The position numbers were made by a program, and so were the translations under genes. A stretch of DNA of 64,000 nt, taken from assembly GCF_039540375.1 (NCBI RefSeq), contig NZ_BAABEX010000003.1, forward strand, positions 62,001 to 126,000. Reading direction: 5' to 3'. Positions 10,224-18,961 of this stretch are shown here, in pieces; the stretch's first letter is position 1, and each line of letters starts with the position of its first letter. Origin of the DNA: Acidovorax_G lacteus (GTDB lineage Bacteria > Pseudomonadota > Gammaproteobacteria > Burkholderiales > Burkholderiaceae_C). Under the pieces are notes generated by a model, which made no database searches, was not told where the DNA came from, and saw nothing but the letters and a program-made list of their open reading frames with translations.

Positions 10224-10937
10224 ATGAAACTGCTTCCCACCCTCCTGGCCGCCGCCACCCTGTGGCTGGCCACCGGCGCATCGGCCCAGGAGGCCGTGAT
10301 CCGCAAGACCCTGGCCGAGCGCATTCCGCAAATGGAAAAGATCGACGAGATCCGCCCGACGCCCATGCCGGGCCTGTTCGAGGTGCGCATCGGCACCGAT
10401 CTGTTCTACACCGATGCCAAGGGCAACTACGTGATTCAGGGCGAGCTGATCGACACCAAGGCGCGCCGCAATCTGACCGAAGACCGCATCAACAAACTCA
10501 CGGCGGTGGACTTCTCGGCGCTGCCGCTCAAGGATGCTTTCACCCTGGTGCGTGGCGACGGCAAACGCAAGCTGGCCGTGTTTGAAGACCCCAACTGCGG
10601 CTACTGCAAGCGCTTCGAGCGCGACATGCAAAACGTCGACAACGTGACGGTGTACCTGTTCCTGTACCCAATCCTGAGCCCCGACTCTGCGGAGAAATCC
10701 CGCAACATCTGGTGCGCCAAAGACCGCGCCGCCGCCTGGAACGACTACATGCTGCGCGACAAGAACCCGGCCGCGGCCAGCTGCGACACGGCAGCCCTGC
10801 AGCGCAACCTGGCCTTTGGCCGCAAGCACAAGATCACCGGCACGCCCACGCTCATCTTTGCCGACGGCACGCGCGTACCGGGTGCGGTGCCGGCCGCCGA
10901 AATCGAGCGCCGCCTGGCCGAAGCCGGTCCCAACTGA
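10224..10937 (+). CDS. dsbC: Periplasmic disulfide isomerase DsbC
   Basis: 237 aa secreted thioredoxin-fold protein that rearranges wrong disulfides in the periplasm. Signal peptide at residues 1-21 (ending GASAQ), then an N-terminal dimerisation domain (GLFEVRIGTDLFYTDAKGNY). The catalytic CGYC motif lies at about 125-128, and the cis-proline region is GTPTLIFADG near the C-terminus. All DsbC hallmarks are present. It follows the flavoprotein hydroxylase by 39 bp and ends at an intrinsic terminator. Confidence 0.95.
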   Translation: MKLLPTLLAAATLWLATGASAQEAVIRKTLAERIPQMEKIDEIRPTPMPGLFEVRIGTDLFYTDAKGNYVIQGELIDTKARRNLTEDRINKLTAVDFSALPLKDAFTLVRGDGKRKLAVFEDPNCGYCKRFERDMQNVDNVTVYLFLYPILSPDSAEKSRNIWCAKDRAAAWNDYMLRDKNPAAASCDTAALQRNLAFGRKHKITGTPTLIFADGTRVPGAVPAAEIERRLAEAGPN

Positions 10938-10950
10938 ACTAGCCTGCCGT

Positions 10951-10977
10951 CAAGGGCCCCGCGGGGCCCTTTGTTTT
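10951..10977 (+). terminator. Intrinsic terminator of dsbC
   Basis: Self-complementary AAGGGCCCC/GGGGCCCTT stem directly followed by TTGTTTTT, 14 bp after the dsbC stop. It sits just ahead of the next start codon at 10985. Confidence 0.88.
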
Positions 10978-10984
10978 TGCCCTG

Positions 10985-12823
10985 ATGGAACGCCGCCCCA
11001 TGGCCCGAAGCACCCCCCGCCCCCCCGCCGTGCAGTACCGTATTGAAGCACCCGACCTGCACACACACTGCTACCGCGTCACCCTCACGGTGGCAGAGCC
11101 AGCCGCGCTGCAGCAGGTGTCGCTGCCGGTGTGGATTCCGGGCAGCTACCTGGTGCGCGAGTTCTCACGGCATCTGCAGCGCCTGACGGCCCGCCAGGGC
11201 CGGCGCAACGTGGCCGTGACGGCGCTGGGCAAACAGCTGTGGCAGACCGATTGCCGCGCCGGGCAGCCGCTGGTGCTGCAGTACGAGGTGTATGCGTTCG
11301 ACACCTCGGTGCGCACCGCCTGGCTTGATGCGACGCGCGGCTTCTTCAACGGCACCAGCCTGTGCCTGCGTGTGCACGGGTGCGAAGACGCGCCGCACCA
11401 GATCACGGTGGAGCGCAGCCCCGCCATGCAGGGCTGGCAGCTCGCCACAGGCCTTGCCGCTGAAGCTGTGGACGCCTACGGTTTTGGCAGCTACCGCGCG
11501 ACCGACTACGACGAACTGGTGGACTGCCCGGTAGAGATGGGCCGCTTCTGGAGCGGCGAATTCCGCGCAGGCGGCGTGCCGCACCGGCTGGTGGTGGCCG
11601 GGGCCGCGCCCTCGTTCGATGCCCAGCGCCTGCTGGCCGACACGCAGAAGATCTGCGAGACCGTGATCCGCTTCTGGCACCCCACGGGCAAGCCGCCCAT
11701 GAAGCGCTATGTGTTCCTGCTCAATGTGGTGCTGGACGGCTACGGCGGCCTGGAGCACCGCAACTCCACCGCGCTGATCTGCGGCCGACGCGACCTGCCG
11801 CGGCTGGACGAACCCCAGCGCAGCGACGGCTACACCACGCTGCTCGGGCTCATCAGCCACGAGTACTTCCACACCTGGAACGTCAAGCGCCTGCGCCCGG
11901 CCGAGTTTGCGCGCTACGACTACGACCGTGAGAACTACACGCGCCTGCTGTGGTTCTTTGAAGGCTTCACCAGCTACTACGACGACCTGCTGCTGCGCCG
12001 CGCCGGGCTGCTGGACGATGCGGGCTACCTCAAGCTGCTGAACAAGACGATGCACCAGGTGCTGCAGGCACCGGGTCGCCACGTGCAGAGCGTGGCCGAA
12101 GCAAGCTTTGACGCCTGGATCAAGTACTACCGCCAGGACGAAAACACGGCCAATGCCACCATCAGCTACTACACCAAGGGCGCGCTGGTGGCCCTGTGTC
12201 TGGACCTGGCCCTGCGCCGCGAAGGCCGCACGACGCTGGACGCTGTGATGCGCGGCCTGTGGGCCCGCTGCCAGGGCGGCCCGATGCGCGAGGACGACTT
12301 GCTGGCTGAGCTGGCCGCGCACAGCGGCCGCAGCTGGGCCGCCGAGATCGCGCAATGGGTGCACAGCACGGACGAGCTGCCGCTGTCCGAGCTGCTGGCC
12401 GCGCACGGCGTGGACATGCAGCCCGACCGGCCGCAATGGGCGCAGCGCCTGGGCCTGCGCGTGGCCGAATCGCAGGGGGTGGTCGTCAAGCAGGTGCTGC
12501 GCGGCGGCCCGGCCGAGCGCGCAGGCCTGGCCGCGGGCGACGAATGGCTGGGCGTTGAAACGCCCGAAGGCGGCTGGCGGCTGCACAAGCTCGACGACCT
12601 GCCCCTGCTCACCGGCCGCGCCCACGCCTGCACCGCGCTGGTCGCGCGTGACGGCCGCCTGCTGCGCCTGCCGCTGCAGTGGCCTGCGCTGCCCGGCACC
12701 GCGCCCGCAGCGGCCGGCAAAGCCCCACGCAAAGCCGCCCGCCCGGCCCCGCCAGCCACACCCGACACCGTACAGCTCAAGCCGCGCGACGGCGCCGCCG
12801 TGGGCCGCTGGCTCGCGGGCTGA
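10985..12823 (+). CDS. M61-family aminopeptidase with C-terminal PDZ domain
   Basis: 612 aa metallopeptidase of the glycyl-aminopeptidase family. The zinc motif HEYFHTWNVKRLRP places HExxH at about residues 292-296, and the downstream WFFEGFTSYYDDLLLRRAG is also typical. A PDZ domain follows at about 490-560 (GVVVKQVLRGGPAERAGLAAGD), then a Pro/Ala-rich tail. No signal peptide is evident, so it is probably cytoplasmic. An alternative ATG lies five codons in (11000). It begins 8 bp after the dsbC terminator, so its promoter must lie very close or it depends on read-through. Confidence 0.92.
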   Translation: MERRPMARSTPRPPAVQYRIEAPDLHTHCYRVTLTVAEPAALQQVSLPVWIPGSYLVREFSRHLQRLTARQGRRNVAVTALGKQLWQTDCRAGQPLVLQYEVYAFDTSVRTAWLDATRGFFNGTSLCLRVHGCEDAPHQITVERSPAMQGWQLATGLAAEAVDAYGFGSYRATDYDELVDCPVEMGRFWSGEFRAGGVPHRLVVAGAAPSFDAQRLLADTQKICETVIRFWHPTGKPPMKRYVFLLNVVLDGYGGLEHRNSTALICGRRDLPRLDEPQRSDGYTTLLGLISHEYFHTWNVKRLRPAEFARYDYDRENYTRLLWFFEGFTSYYDDLLLRRAGLLDDAGYLKLLNKTMHQVLQAPGRHVQSVAEASFDAWIKYYRQDENTANATISYYTKGALVALCLDLALRREGRTTLDAVMRGLWARCQGGPMREDDLLAELAAHSGRSWAAEIAQWVHSTDELPLSELLAAHGVDMQPDRPQWAQRLGLRVAESQGVVVKQVLRGGPAERAGLAAGDEWLGVETPEGGWRLHKLDDLPLLTGRAHACTALVARDGRLLRLPLQWPALPGTAPAAAGKAPRKAARPAPPATPDTVQLKPRDGAAVGRWLAG

Positions 12824-13002
12824 GGCCCGAGCCACCCACGCAACGCGCAGGCCGCACCGTTGGCAGGATCGATGTCGGCCGTGGCCGGGTTTGCAACCCG
12901 GCTGTCGCGGCGGGGGCCAGCGCAGGCCAGGGCCCTTGGGTATAGTCGTTTGCGGCTGGGCCCGTGCATGGGCCCTTTGCAGCACACCACAAGGAGATCA
13001 CC

Positions 13003-13782
13003 ATGGCCTACGAAATGATCGAGGTCCGCACCGAAGCCGAGAAGGTGGGGATCATCACGCTCAACCGTCCCAAGCAGCTCAATGCGCTGAACGACCAGCT
13101 CATGAACGAACTGGGTGCGGCGCTCAAGGCCTTCGACGCCGACGAAAAGATCGGCTGCATGATCATCACCGGGAGCGAAAAAGCATTTGCCGCCGGGGCC
13201 GACATCGCCGCCATGGCCAAGTACAGCTTTGCAGACGCCTACAAGGGCGACTACATCACCCGCAACTGGGAAGCCATCCGCTCGGTGCGCAAGCCAGTGA
13301 TCGCTGCGGTCAGCGGCTTTGCGCTGGGCGGCGGCTGCGAGCTGGCGATGATGTGCGACTTCATCATCGCCGCCGACAACGCCAAGTTCGGACAGCCCGA
13401 GATCAAGCTGGGCGTGATCCCCGGCGCTGGCGGCACGCAGCGCCTGCCGCGCGCCGTGGGCAAATCCAAGGCCATGGACATGGCCCTGACCGGCCGCATG
13501 ATGGACGCGACCGAAGCCGAGCGCTCGGGCCTGGTCAGCCGCGTCGTGCCCTACGACAAGCTCATGGACGAAGCCCTGGGCGCGGCCCTCATCATCAGCG
13601 ACTTCTCGCAAGTGGCCGTGATGGCCGCCAAGGAATCGGTGAACCGCGCGTTCGAAGGCACGCTGGCCGACGGCGTGATGTTCGAGCGCCGCCTGTTCCA
13701 CGCGCTGTTTGCCACCGCTGATCAGAAGGAAGGCATGGACGCCTTCCTGGGCAAGCGCAAGGCCACCTTCCAGCACCAGTGA
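13003..13782 (+). CDS. Enoyl-CoA hydratase
   Basis: 259 aa crotonase-fold enzyme that adds water to trans-2-enoyl-CoA in beta-oxidation. The oxyanion-hole region GGCELAMMCD and the segment PEIKLGVIPGAGGTQRL carry the two catalytic glutamates of classical hydratases. AAGGAG lies 6 nt before the ATG and decides the start. A single gene between the M61 peptidase and tRNA-Met. High confidence for hydratase; the chain-length preference is not readable. Confidence 0.94.
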   Translation: MAYEMIEVRTEAEKVGIITLNRPKQLNALNDQLMNELGAALKAFDADEKIGCMIITGSEKAFAAGADIAAMAKYSFADAYKGDYITRNWEAIRSVRKPVIAAVSGFALGGGCELAMMCDFIIAADNAKFGQPEIKLGVIPGAGGTQRLPRAVGKSKAMDMALTGRMMDATEAERSGLVSRVVPYDKLMDEALGAALIISDFSQVAVMAAKESVNRAFEGTLADGVMFERRLFHALFATADQKEGMDAFLGKRKATFQHQ

Positions 13783-13828
13783 AGCGGCAGCGCCGCTTGT
13801 GCGGCGCTCGCAGTTTGAAGGCAAATTG

Positions 13829-13878
13829 GCTGCTCGTGCTTACAAAACAAGCACGGGCAGCTATTAAAGTAATAGCAA
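13829..13878 (+). repeat. Dispersed palindromic repeat, copy 2
   Basis: Left arm GCTGCTCGTGCTT, right arm AAGCACGGGCAGC (one mismatch to the family), tail TATTAAAGTAATAGCAA. It lies between the enoyl-CoA hydratase stop and the tRNA-Met promoter. Same orientation as copy 1. Confidence 0.88.
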
Positions 13879-13937
13879 ACCGATCATCAACCCCTGCAGC
13901 CTCGCCACACGCACGCCAACGGCGCGAAAAATGTGGC

Positions 13938-13943
13938 TATAAT
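13938..13943 (+). promoter_or_regulatory. -10 box of the tRNA-Met promoter
   Basis: A perfect TATAAT starts 16 bp before the first base of the mature tRNA, the expected position for a tRNA transcription start. No good -35 hexamer is visible upstream. Confidence 0.6.
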
Positions 13944-13953
13944 TGAGGGCTCT

Positions 13954-14030
13954 GGCGCTTTAGCTCAGTCGGTTAGAGCGATGGAATCATAATCCACAGG
14001 TCCGCGGTTCGAGTCCGTGAAGCGCCACCA
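13954..14030 (+). tRNA. tRNA-Met (anticodon CAT)
   Basis: 77-nt cloverleaf: acceptor GGCGCTT/AAGCGCC, D-arm GCTC...GAGC, anticodon loop ATCATAA with CAT at 13988-13990, T-arm CGCGG/CCGTG with loop TTCGAGT, and encoded CCA end. The acceptor pairs fully and starts G-C, so it is not the initiator type. CAT could also mean tRNA-Ile2 with lysidine, but the body resembles elongator Met. The outermost anticodon-stem pair is A-C. Confidence 0.95.
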
Positions 14031-14037
14031 CATTGAA

Positions 14038-14070
14038 CCCCGCTGCCGCAAGGCAGTGGGGTTTTCTCTT
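14038..14070 (+). terminator. Intrinsic terminator after tRNA-Met
   Basis: Ten-bp stem CCCCGCTGCC / GGCAGTGGGG around a GCAA tetraloop, followed by TTTTCTCTT, starting 8 nt after the CCA end. Confidence 0.92.
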
Positions 14071-14174
14071 TGGCGGTCCGGCCAAGGCCACGCGCCCACA
14101 GTCCGGAGGGCGCAACACCTGCGCAGGCCGGGGCTTCAGCCCCCCTGCCGTAGAATCCGCCACCCAGCCCCTGG

Positions 14175-14687
14175 ATGAACACCATGACCCGCTGCACGCC
14201 CCCAACCCCCTCCCAGGCCCTGCGCCACCGCCTCACACGGCCCTTGCTGCCGCTGGGCCTCGGCATGGCGGCCCTGCTCGCCACCACGCTGCCCGCCCAG
14301 GCGCAGAGCGGCTCCACGCCGCTGCCGGTGCCCATGGGCCTGGGTGGCGAACGCACCTTTCCCGATGCCGCGCGCCGCGGCGCGCTGCAGATCGCGCCCG
14401 GCCCGCAGGTGCTGCTCAACGGCCAAGTGGTGCGTACGGCCCCGGGCCTGCGCCTGTTCAGCCCGCAGAACACGCTGGTGATGCTGCACACCGTGGTCGG
14501 CCAAAGCTTCCGTGTGAACTACGTGATCGAGCACGCCACCGGCATGCTGCTCACGGCCTGGATCCTCACCGAAGGCGAGGCCGCGCGGCCGCGCCCCACC
14601 CCGGCGGGTAGCAGCCCCGGTGCGGTGATGGACGCCGACGGCGTGCTGCGCAACTACCGCACCGAATCCGACACCCCGGTGCGCTGA
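14175..14687 (+). CDS. Secreted protein of unknown function
   Basis: 170 aa with an N-terminal signal peptide (hydrophobic core LLPLGLGMAALLATTL, likely cleavage after AQAQS near residue 44). The mature part contains a compact hydrophobic domain (GPQVLLNGQVVRTAPGLRL ... VGQSFRVNYVIEHATGMLL) and a flexible C-terminus. No catalytic motif or cysteine pair is apparent. It probably acts in the periplasm. It lies alone between tRNA-Met and miaB, and no family was recognised. Confidence 0.75.
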   Translation: MNTMTRCTPPTPSQALRHRLTRPLLPLGLGMAALLATTLPAQAQSGSTPLPVPMGLGGERTFPDAARRGALQIAPGPQVLLNGQVVRTAPGLRLFSPQNTLVMLHTVVGQSFRVNYVIEHATGMLLTAWILTEGEAARPRPTPAGSSPGAVMDADGVLRNYRTESDTPVR

Positions 14688-14780
14688 GCACCGGCCACGC
14701 TGCGGCCCGGCCTGTGCCGGGCCGACCGCCTGCCCGCGCCGCACCGAACGGCGCTCCCCCGTATCTGCCAGGAGCCTGCC

Positions 14781-16124
14781 ATGGCCAAAAAAGTCTTCAT
14801 CAAAACCTTTGGCTGCCAGATGAACGAGTACGACTCGGACAAGATGGCCGACGTGCTGGGCGCAGCCCAAGGCTACGAGCCCACGACCAATGTCGAGGAA
14901 GCCGACCTGATCCTGTTCAACACCTGCTCGGTGCGCGAGAAGGCGCAAGAGAAGGTGTTCTCGGACCTGGGCCGCGTCAAGCACCTCAAGGCCCGCGGCG
15001 TGAAGATCGGTGTGGGCGGCTGTGTGGCCAGCCAGGAAGGGGCCGAGATCATCCGCCGCGCGCCCTATGTGGACGTGGTGTTCGGCCCGCAGACCCTGCA
15101 CCGCCTGCCCGAGCTGCTCAACGCGCGCGAGCGGCAGGACCAGCCGCAGGTGGACATCAGCTTCCCCGAAATCGAGAAGTTCGACCACCTGCCGCCCGCA
15201 CGGGTCGAGGGCGCTAGCGCGTTCGTGTCCATCATGGAAGGCTGCAGCAAGTACTGCAGCTACTGCGTGGTGCCCTACACCCGCGGCGAGGAAGTGAGCC
15301 GCCCGTTTGACGACGTGCTCGTCGAGATCGCGGGCCTGGCCGACCAGGGCGTGAAGGAAGTGACGCTGCTCGGCCAGAACGTCAACGCCTACCGCGGCGC
15401 AATGGGCGGCACGGCCGAGATCGCCGACTTTGCGCTGCTGCTCGAATACGTGGCCGACATCCCGGGCATCGAGCGCATCCGCTACACCACCAGCCACCCC
15501 AACGAGTTCACGCCCCGCCTGATCGAGGCCTACGCGCGCATTCCCAAACTGGTGAGCCACCTGCACCTGCCCGTGCAGCACGCAAGCGACCGCATCCTCA
15601 TGGCCATGAAGCGCGGCTACACGGCCATGGAATACAAGAGCACGGTGCGCAAGCTGCGCGCGATCCGGCCCGAGCTGTCACTGAGCAGCGATTTCATCGT
15701 GGGCTTCCCGGGCGAGACCGAAGACGACTTTGCCAAGATGATGAAGCTCATCGAAGAGCTGCATTTCGACAACAGCTTCAGCTTCATCTTCAGCCCCAGG
15801 CCCGGCACCCCGGCGGCCGGCCTGCCGGACGACACTCCGCACGACGTCAAGCTGCGCCGCCTGCAAGAGTTGCAGGCGCTGATCAACCGCCACATCCGTG
15901 AGATCAGCGAGCAGCGCGTGGGCACCGTGCAGCGCGTGCTGGTGGAAGGCGCCTCCAAGCGCGACGCCAGCGAGCTGATGGGCCGCACCGAATGCAACCG
16001 CGTGGTCAACTTCGCGGGCCAGCCGCGCCTGGTGGGGCAGATGGTGGATGTGCGCATCACCGAAGCCAAGTCGTACACCCTGCGCGGCGAGGTTTGCACC
16101 CAGGAGACCGTCTCCGCGCTGTGA
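14781..16124 (+). CDS. miaB: tRNA-2-methylthio-N6-dimethylallyladenosine synthase MiaB
   Basis: 447 aa radical-SAM methylthiotransferase that modifies A37 of tRNAs reading UNN codons. The N-terminal UPF0004 domain holds cysteines for the auxiliary Fe-S cluster (FGCQMNEYDSD, NTCSVREKA, GGCVAS). The radical-SAM CxxxCxxC is CSKYCSYC at about 155-162. The C-terminal TRAM domain ends near VCTQETVSAL. Strong RBS (CAGGAG) before the ATG. Monocistronic by appearance and convergent with ffh. Confidence 0.97.
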   Translation: MAKKVFIKTFGCQMNEYDSDKMADVLGAAQGYEPTTNVEEADLILFNTCSVREKAQEKVFSDLGRVKHLKARGVKIGVGGCVASQEGAEIIRRAPYVDVVFGPQTLHRLPELLNARERQDQPQVDISFPEIEKFDHLPPARVEGASAFVSIMEGCSKYCSYCVVPYTRGEEVSRPFDDVLVEIAGLADQGVKEVTLLGQNVNAYRGAMGGTAEIADFALLLEYVADIPGIERIRYTTSHPNEFTPRLIEAYARIPKLVSHLHLPVQHASDRILMAMKRGYTAMEYKSTVRKLRAIRPELSLSSDFIVGFPGETEDDFAKMMKLIEELHFDNSFSFIFSPRPGTPAAGLPDDTPHDVKLRRLQELQALINRHIREISEQRVGTVQRVLVEGASKRDASELMGRTECNRVVNFAGQPRLVGQMVDVRITEAKSYTLRGEVCTQETVSAL

Positions 16125-16447
16125 GCGCCGGCGGGTCTGAAGGCCCGCACAGCTGCCCATCCGCCCCCCGGGGCCAGCGCATCGCGCCGATGCGGCCACC
16201 GCCGCCTGCGCCCCGTACGGCGAACCCCCGGCGCCTGGCTGGCATGGAGCCTGCACCGGGCCTGGACTGGGCCTTGCGGCAGATTGCTATCAAAAAGTGA
16301 GCTGCTCGTGCTTGATTGCAAAGCACGAGCAGTCTATTTAACCTCTGAAAAGCGCCAGCGTGCGGCGGGCGGGGCCGTGTGGTGCGCGTGCGGTGCGACG
16401 CGCGTGCTGTGTGGTGCGCCGTACTGCGCCGGGGCCGTAGCAGGGCT
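16125..16447. other. Intergenic region between convergent miaB and ffh
   Basis: 323 bp without a gene. The only recognisable element is copy 3 of the palindromic repeat. The rest is GC-rich, with a TGTGGTGCG-type low-complexity stretch near 16378-16430. No clear U-tract terminator for either gene was found. Confidence 0.6.
16284..16334 (-). repeat. Dispersed palindromic repeat, copy 3 (inverted)
   Basis: Read on the minus strand: CTGCTCGTGCTT arm, short loop, AAGCACGAGCAGC arm, then a variant tail ending GATAGCAA. Situated in the convergent miaB-ffh intergenic space. Confidence 0.88.
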
Positions 16448-17830
16448 TCAGAAAGGCAGCTTGGGCATACCGCCTGCGCCGCCCAGGCCCTTCATGCCGC
16501 CCATCTTCTTCATGAGCTTCATCAGGCCGCCGCCCTTCATCTTCTTCATCATGTCCTGCATCTGCTCAAACTCCTTGAGCAGGCGGTTGACTTCCTGCAC
16601 CTGCACGCCCGCCCCGGCGGCAATGCGCTTCTTGCGCGTGGCCTTGATCAACTCGGGCTTGCGGCGCTCCAGCGGCGTCATGCTGCAGATGATTCCCTCC
16701 TTGCGGCGGATTTCCTTTTCGGCCTTGTCCAGATCCACCTGACCGGCCTTGGCCGTGAGCTGGGAGGGCAGCTTGTCCATGAGGCTGGACAACCCGCCCA
16801 TCTGCTTCATCTGCTGGATCTGCGCCAGAAAGTCGTTGAGGTCGAAGCCATCGCCGCTCTTGACCTTGGCTGCGAGCTTCTGCGCGGCCTCAATGTCCAC
16901 CCCGGCCGTGACTTGCTCGACCAGGGCCACGATATCGCCCATGCCCAGCACACGGCCCGCGTGGCGCTCTGCGTCAAACACTTCGAGGCCGTCGATCTTC
17001 TCGGACACGCCCGCAAACTTGATGGGCGCCCCCGTGATGCTGCGCACCGACAGCGCCGCACCGCCGCGCGAGTCGCCGTCGAGCTTGGTGAGCACAATGC
17101 CGGTGAGCGGCAGCGCCTCCTTGAAGGCCTTGGCCGTGTTCACCGCGTCCTGGCCCTGCATGGCGTCCACAACGAACAGCGTCTCCACCGGGTTCAGCAC
17201 CGCATGCAGGTCCTTGATTTCCTGCATCAGCACTTCGTCAATGGCCAGGCGGCCCGCCGTGTCGACCAGCAGCACGTCAAAGTAGTGCTTGCGCGCGTAA
17301 TCGAGCGCGGCCAGCGCAATGTCGCGCGGTTTCTGCTCGGGCGTGCTCGGGAACCATTCGGCACCGGCCTGCTTGGTCACGGTCTTGAGCTGCTCGATGG
17401 CGGCAGGACGGTACACGTCGCCCGAGACGGTGAGCACCTTTTTCTTGCGCTTGTCGATTAGGTGCTTGGCCAGCTTGGCAGTGGTGGTGGTCTTGCCCGC
17501 GCCCTGCAGGCCGGCCATCAGGATCACCGCGGGCGGCTGGGCCGCGAGGTTGATGTCGGACACCCCCTCGCCCATGGTGGCGGCGAGTTCGCGGTGCACG
17601 ATGCCCACCAGCGCCTGCCCGGGCTTGAGCGAGCCCAGCACCTCCTGGCCCAGGGCTTTTTCCTTCACACGGGCGATGAACTCGCGCACCACGGGCAGCG
17701 CCACGTCGGCTTCGAGCAGCGCCATGCGCACCTCGCGCAGCATGTCCTGCACGTTGGACTCGGTGATGCGGGCCTGCCCGCGCATCTCCTTGACGAGGCG
17801 CGAGAGTTTGTCGGTGAGGGCTGAGGCCAT
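16448..17830 (-). CDS. ffh: Signal recognition particle protein Ffh
   Basis: 460 aa GTPase that binds 4.5S RNA and signal sequences and delivers ribosomes to FtsY. N-domain at residues 1-90, G-domain with GLQGAGKTTTTAKLA at about 107-121 and DTAGRLAIDE. The methionine-rich M-domain ends in a Lys/Met/Gly-rich tail (MKKMKGGGLMKLMKKMGG). The start is the ATG before ASALTDKLSRL. Divergent from the CcsA-like gene with a 95-bp gap. Confidence 0.98.
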   Translation of the reverse strand: MASALTDKLSRLVKEMRGQARITESNVQDMLREVRMALLEADVALPVVREFIARVKEKALGQEVLGSLKPGQALVGIVHRELAATMGEGVSDINLAAQPPAVILMAGLQGAGKTTTTAKLAKHLIDKRKKKVLTVSGDVYRPAAIEQLKTVTKQAGAEWFPSTPEQKPRDIALAALDYARKHYFDVLLVDTAGRLAIDEVLMQEIKDLHAVLNPVETLFVVDAMQGQDAVNTAKAFKEALPLTGIVLTKLDGDSRGGAALSVRSITGAPIKFAGVSEKIDGLEVFDAERHAGRVLGMGDIVALVEQVTAGVDIEAAQKLAAKVKSGDGFDLNDFLAQIQQMKQMGGLSSLMDKLPSQLTAKAGQVDLDKAEKEIRRKEGIICSMTPLERRKPELIKATRKKRIAAGAGVQVQEVNRLLKEFEQMQDMMKKMKGGGLMKLMKKMGGMKGLGGAGGMPKLPF

Positions 17831-17925
17831 GGCGTGGGAGATCCGGGGGTTGGGGCTGCGGCAGGTGGCCTGCCACCAGGCAGGGCACCCGAGGCAACGG
17901 CGGGGCAAGAGGCTAAACTGTGCCG

Positions 17926-18723
17926 ATGATTTTATCCGGCGCCTCCCCGCTCAGCTGGCTGCTCACCCTGGCTGCAGCAGCCGCGTACGCGGTGCCCGCG
18001 GCCATTGCCGCCCGCCTGGGCGTTGCCGCCGCGCGCAATGCCCTGGTGGCCGCCTGGCTGCTGCACGGCGCGGTGCTGGTGTGGGGCCTGTGGGGCGATA
18101 GCCCGCGCTTCGGCTTTGCCCCGGCGCTGTCGATGACGGCGTGGCTTGTGCTCACGGTGTACGCGGTCGAGCAGCAGTTGTTCCCGCGCATGCGCGCGCG
18201 CTGGATGCTGGCCATCTTCGGCGCGGCCGCCGTGCTGCTGGCGCTGGTGTTCCCGGGCACGCCGCTGCCGCAAACAGCCTCGGCCTGGCTGCCGCTGCAC
18301 CTGGCGCTGGGCATTGCCTGCTACGGCCTGCTGGCCGCCGCTGTGGTCCACGCCTGGCTGATGACGCGGGCCGAACACCACATCCGCCAGGGCGAGGACC
18401 CGCACAGCGGCATCCCGCTGCTCACGCTCGAGCGCCTGACCTTCCGCTTTGTGGGCGCGGGCTTCGTGCTGCTCACGGCCACGCTGCTGGCGGGCTGGTG
18501 GTTTGGCGAATCGCTGTACGGCAAGGCCTGGCGCTGGGACCACAAGGCGGTGTTCTCGCTGCTGTCGTGGCTGACGTTTGCCACCCTGCTGCTGGGGCGC
18601 TGGCGCTTTGGCTGGCGCGGCCGCAACGCCGTGCGCGTGCTCTACGCGGGGGCCGCGCTGCTGCTGCTCGCCTATGCGGGCTCGCGCTTCGTGCTCGAAG
18701 TGGTGCTGGGGCGCAGCGCATGA
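17926..18723 (+). CDS. CcsA/YpjD-family cytochrome c assembly membrane protein
   Basis: 265 aa protein with about eight membrane spans and the haem-handling family signature in the C-terminal half: a Trp-rich WWFGESLYGKAWRWDHKAVFSLLSWLTF, where the histidine follows a WD motif. Related to the CcsA/CcmC/HemX group. Whether it really serves cytochrome c maturation is inference. ATG 17926 is preferred over an in-frame GTG at 17920. Its stop overlaps the next start (ATGA), so the pair is probably co-translated. Confidence 0.82.
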   Translation: MILSGASPLSWLLTLAAAAAYAVPAAIAARLGVAAARNALVAAWLLHGAVLVWGLWGDSPRFGFAPALSMTAWLVLTVYAVEQQLFPRMRARWMLAIFGAAAVLLALVFPGTPLPQTASAWLPLHLALGIACYGLLAAAVVHAWLMTRAEHHIRQGEDPHSGIPLLTLERLTFRFVGAGFVLLTATLLAGWWFGESLYGKAWRWDHKAVFSLLSWLTFATLLLGRWRFGWRGRNAVRVLYAGAALLLLAYAGSRFVLEVVLGRSA

Positions 18724-18950
18724 AGTACCTGGTGTTGCTGCTGGTGATCGGCGTGGCCGTGGCACTGTGGTCGTCACAGCGCCGCAGGCAAGCCCCGGCG
18801 GCCCAGCGCCGCCCCGCGGCGCCGCCCTCCCCCCAGGACATGGTGGCCTGCGCCCACTGCGGCGTGCACCTGCCGCGCAGCGATGCCCTGCTGCTGGGCA
18901 ACCACAGCTTCTGCTGTGAAGAGCACCGCCGCCTGGGCGCGCGCAGCTGA
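18720..18950 (+). CDS. PP0621-type small membrane-anchored zinc-ribbon-like protein
   Basis: 76 aa. Residues 1-19 are one hydrophobic anchor (MKYLVLLLVIGVAVALWSS), followed by an Arg/Pro/Ala linker and a cysteine cluster MVACAHCGVHLPRSDALLL ... HSFCCEEHR (CxxC and CC), which looks metal-binding. The ATG overlaps the stop of the CcsA-like gene by 4 nt and pilS starts 12 bp downstream. This position between the CcsA-like gene and pilS suggests one transcription unit. Function unknown. Confidence 0.8.
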   Translation: MKYLVLLLVIGVAVALWSSQRRRQAPAAQRRPAAPPSPQDMVACAHCGVHLPRSDALLLGNHSFCCEEHRRLGARS

Positions 18951-18961
18951 ACCCGAGGGCC

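Noticed and set aside
13829..13878. Palindromic repeat as terminator of the enoyl-CoA hydratase gene
   Set aside because: The stem is followed by TATTAAAGTAATAGCAA, not a U-tract, and the same element appears before genes (mpl, ruvC). It is better treated as a dispersed repeat.
13988..13990. tRNA with CAT anticodon as initiator tRNA-fMet
   Set aside because: The acceptor stem starts with a full G-C pair and the anticodon stem lacks the three consecutive G-C pairs of initiators.
14136..15581. 481-codon minus-strand frame opposite miaB
   Set aside because: Shadow of miaB; composition is Gly/His/Leu/Arg-rich with no motif, and it also runs across the upstream secreted-protein gene.
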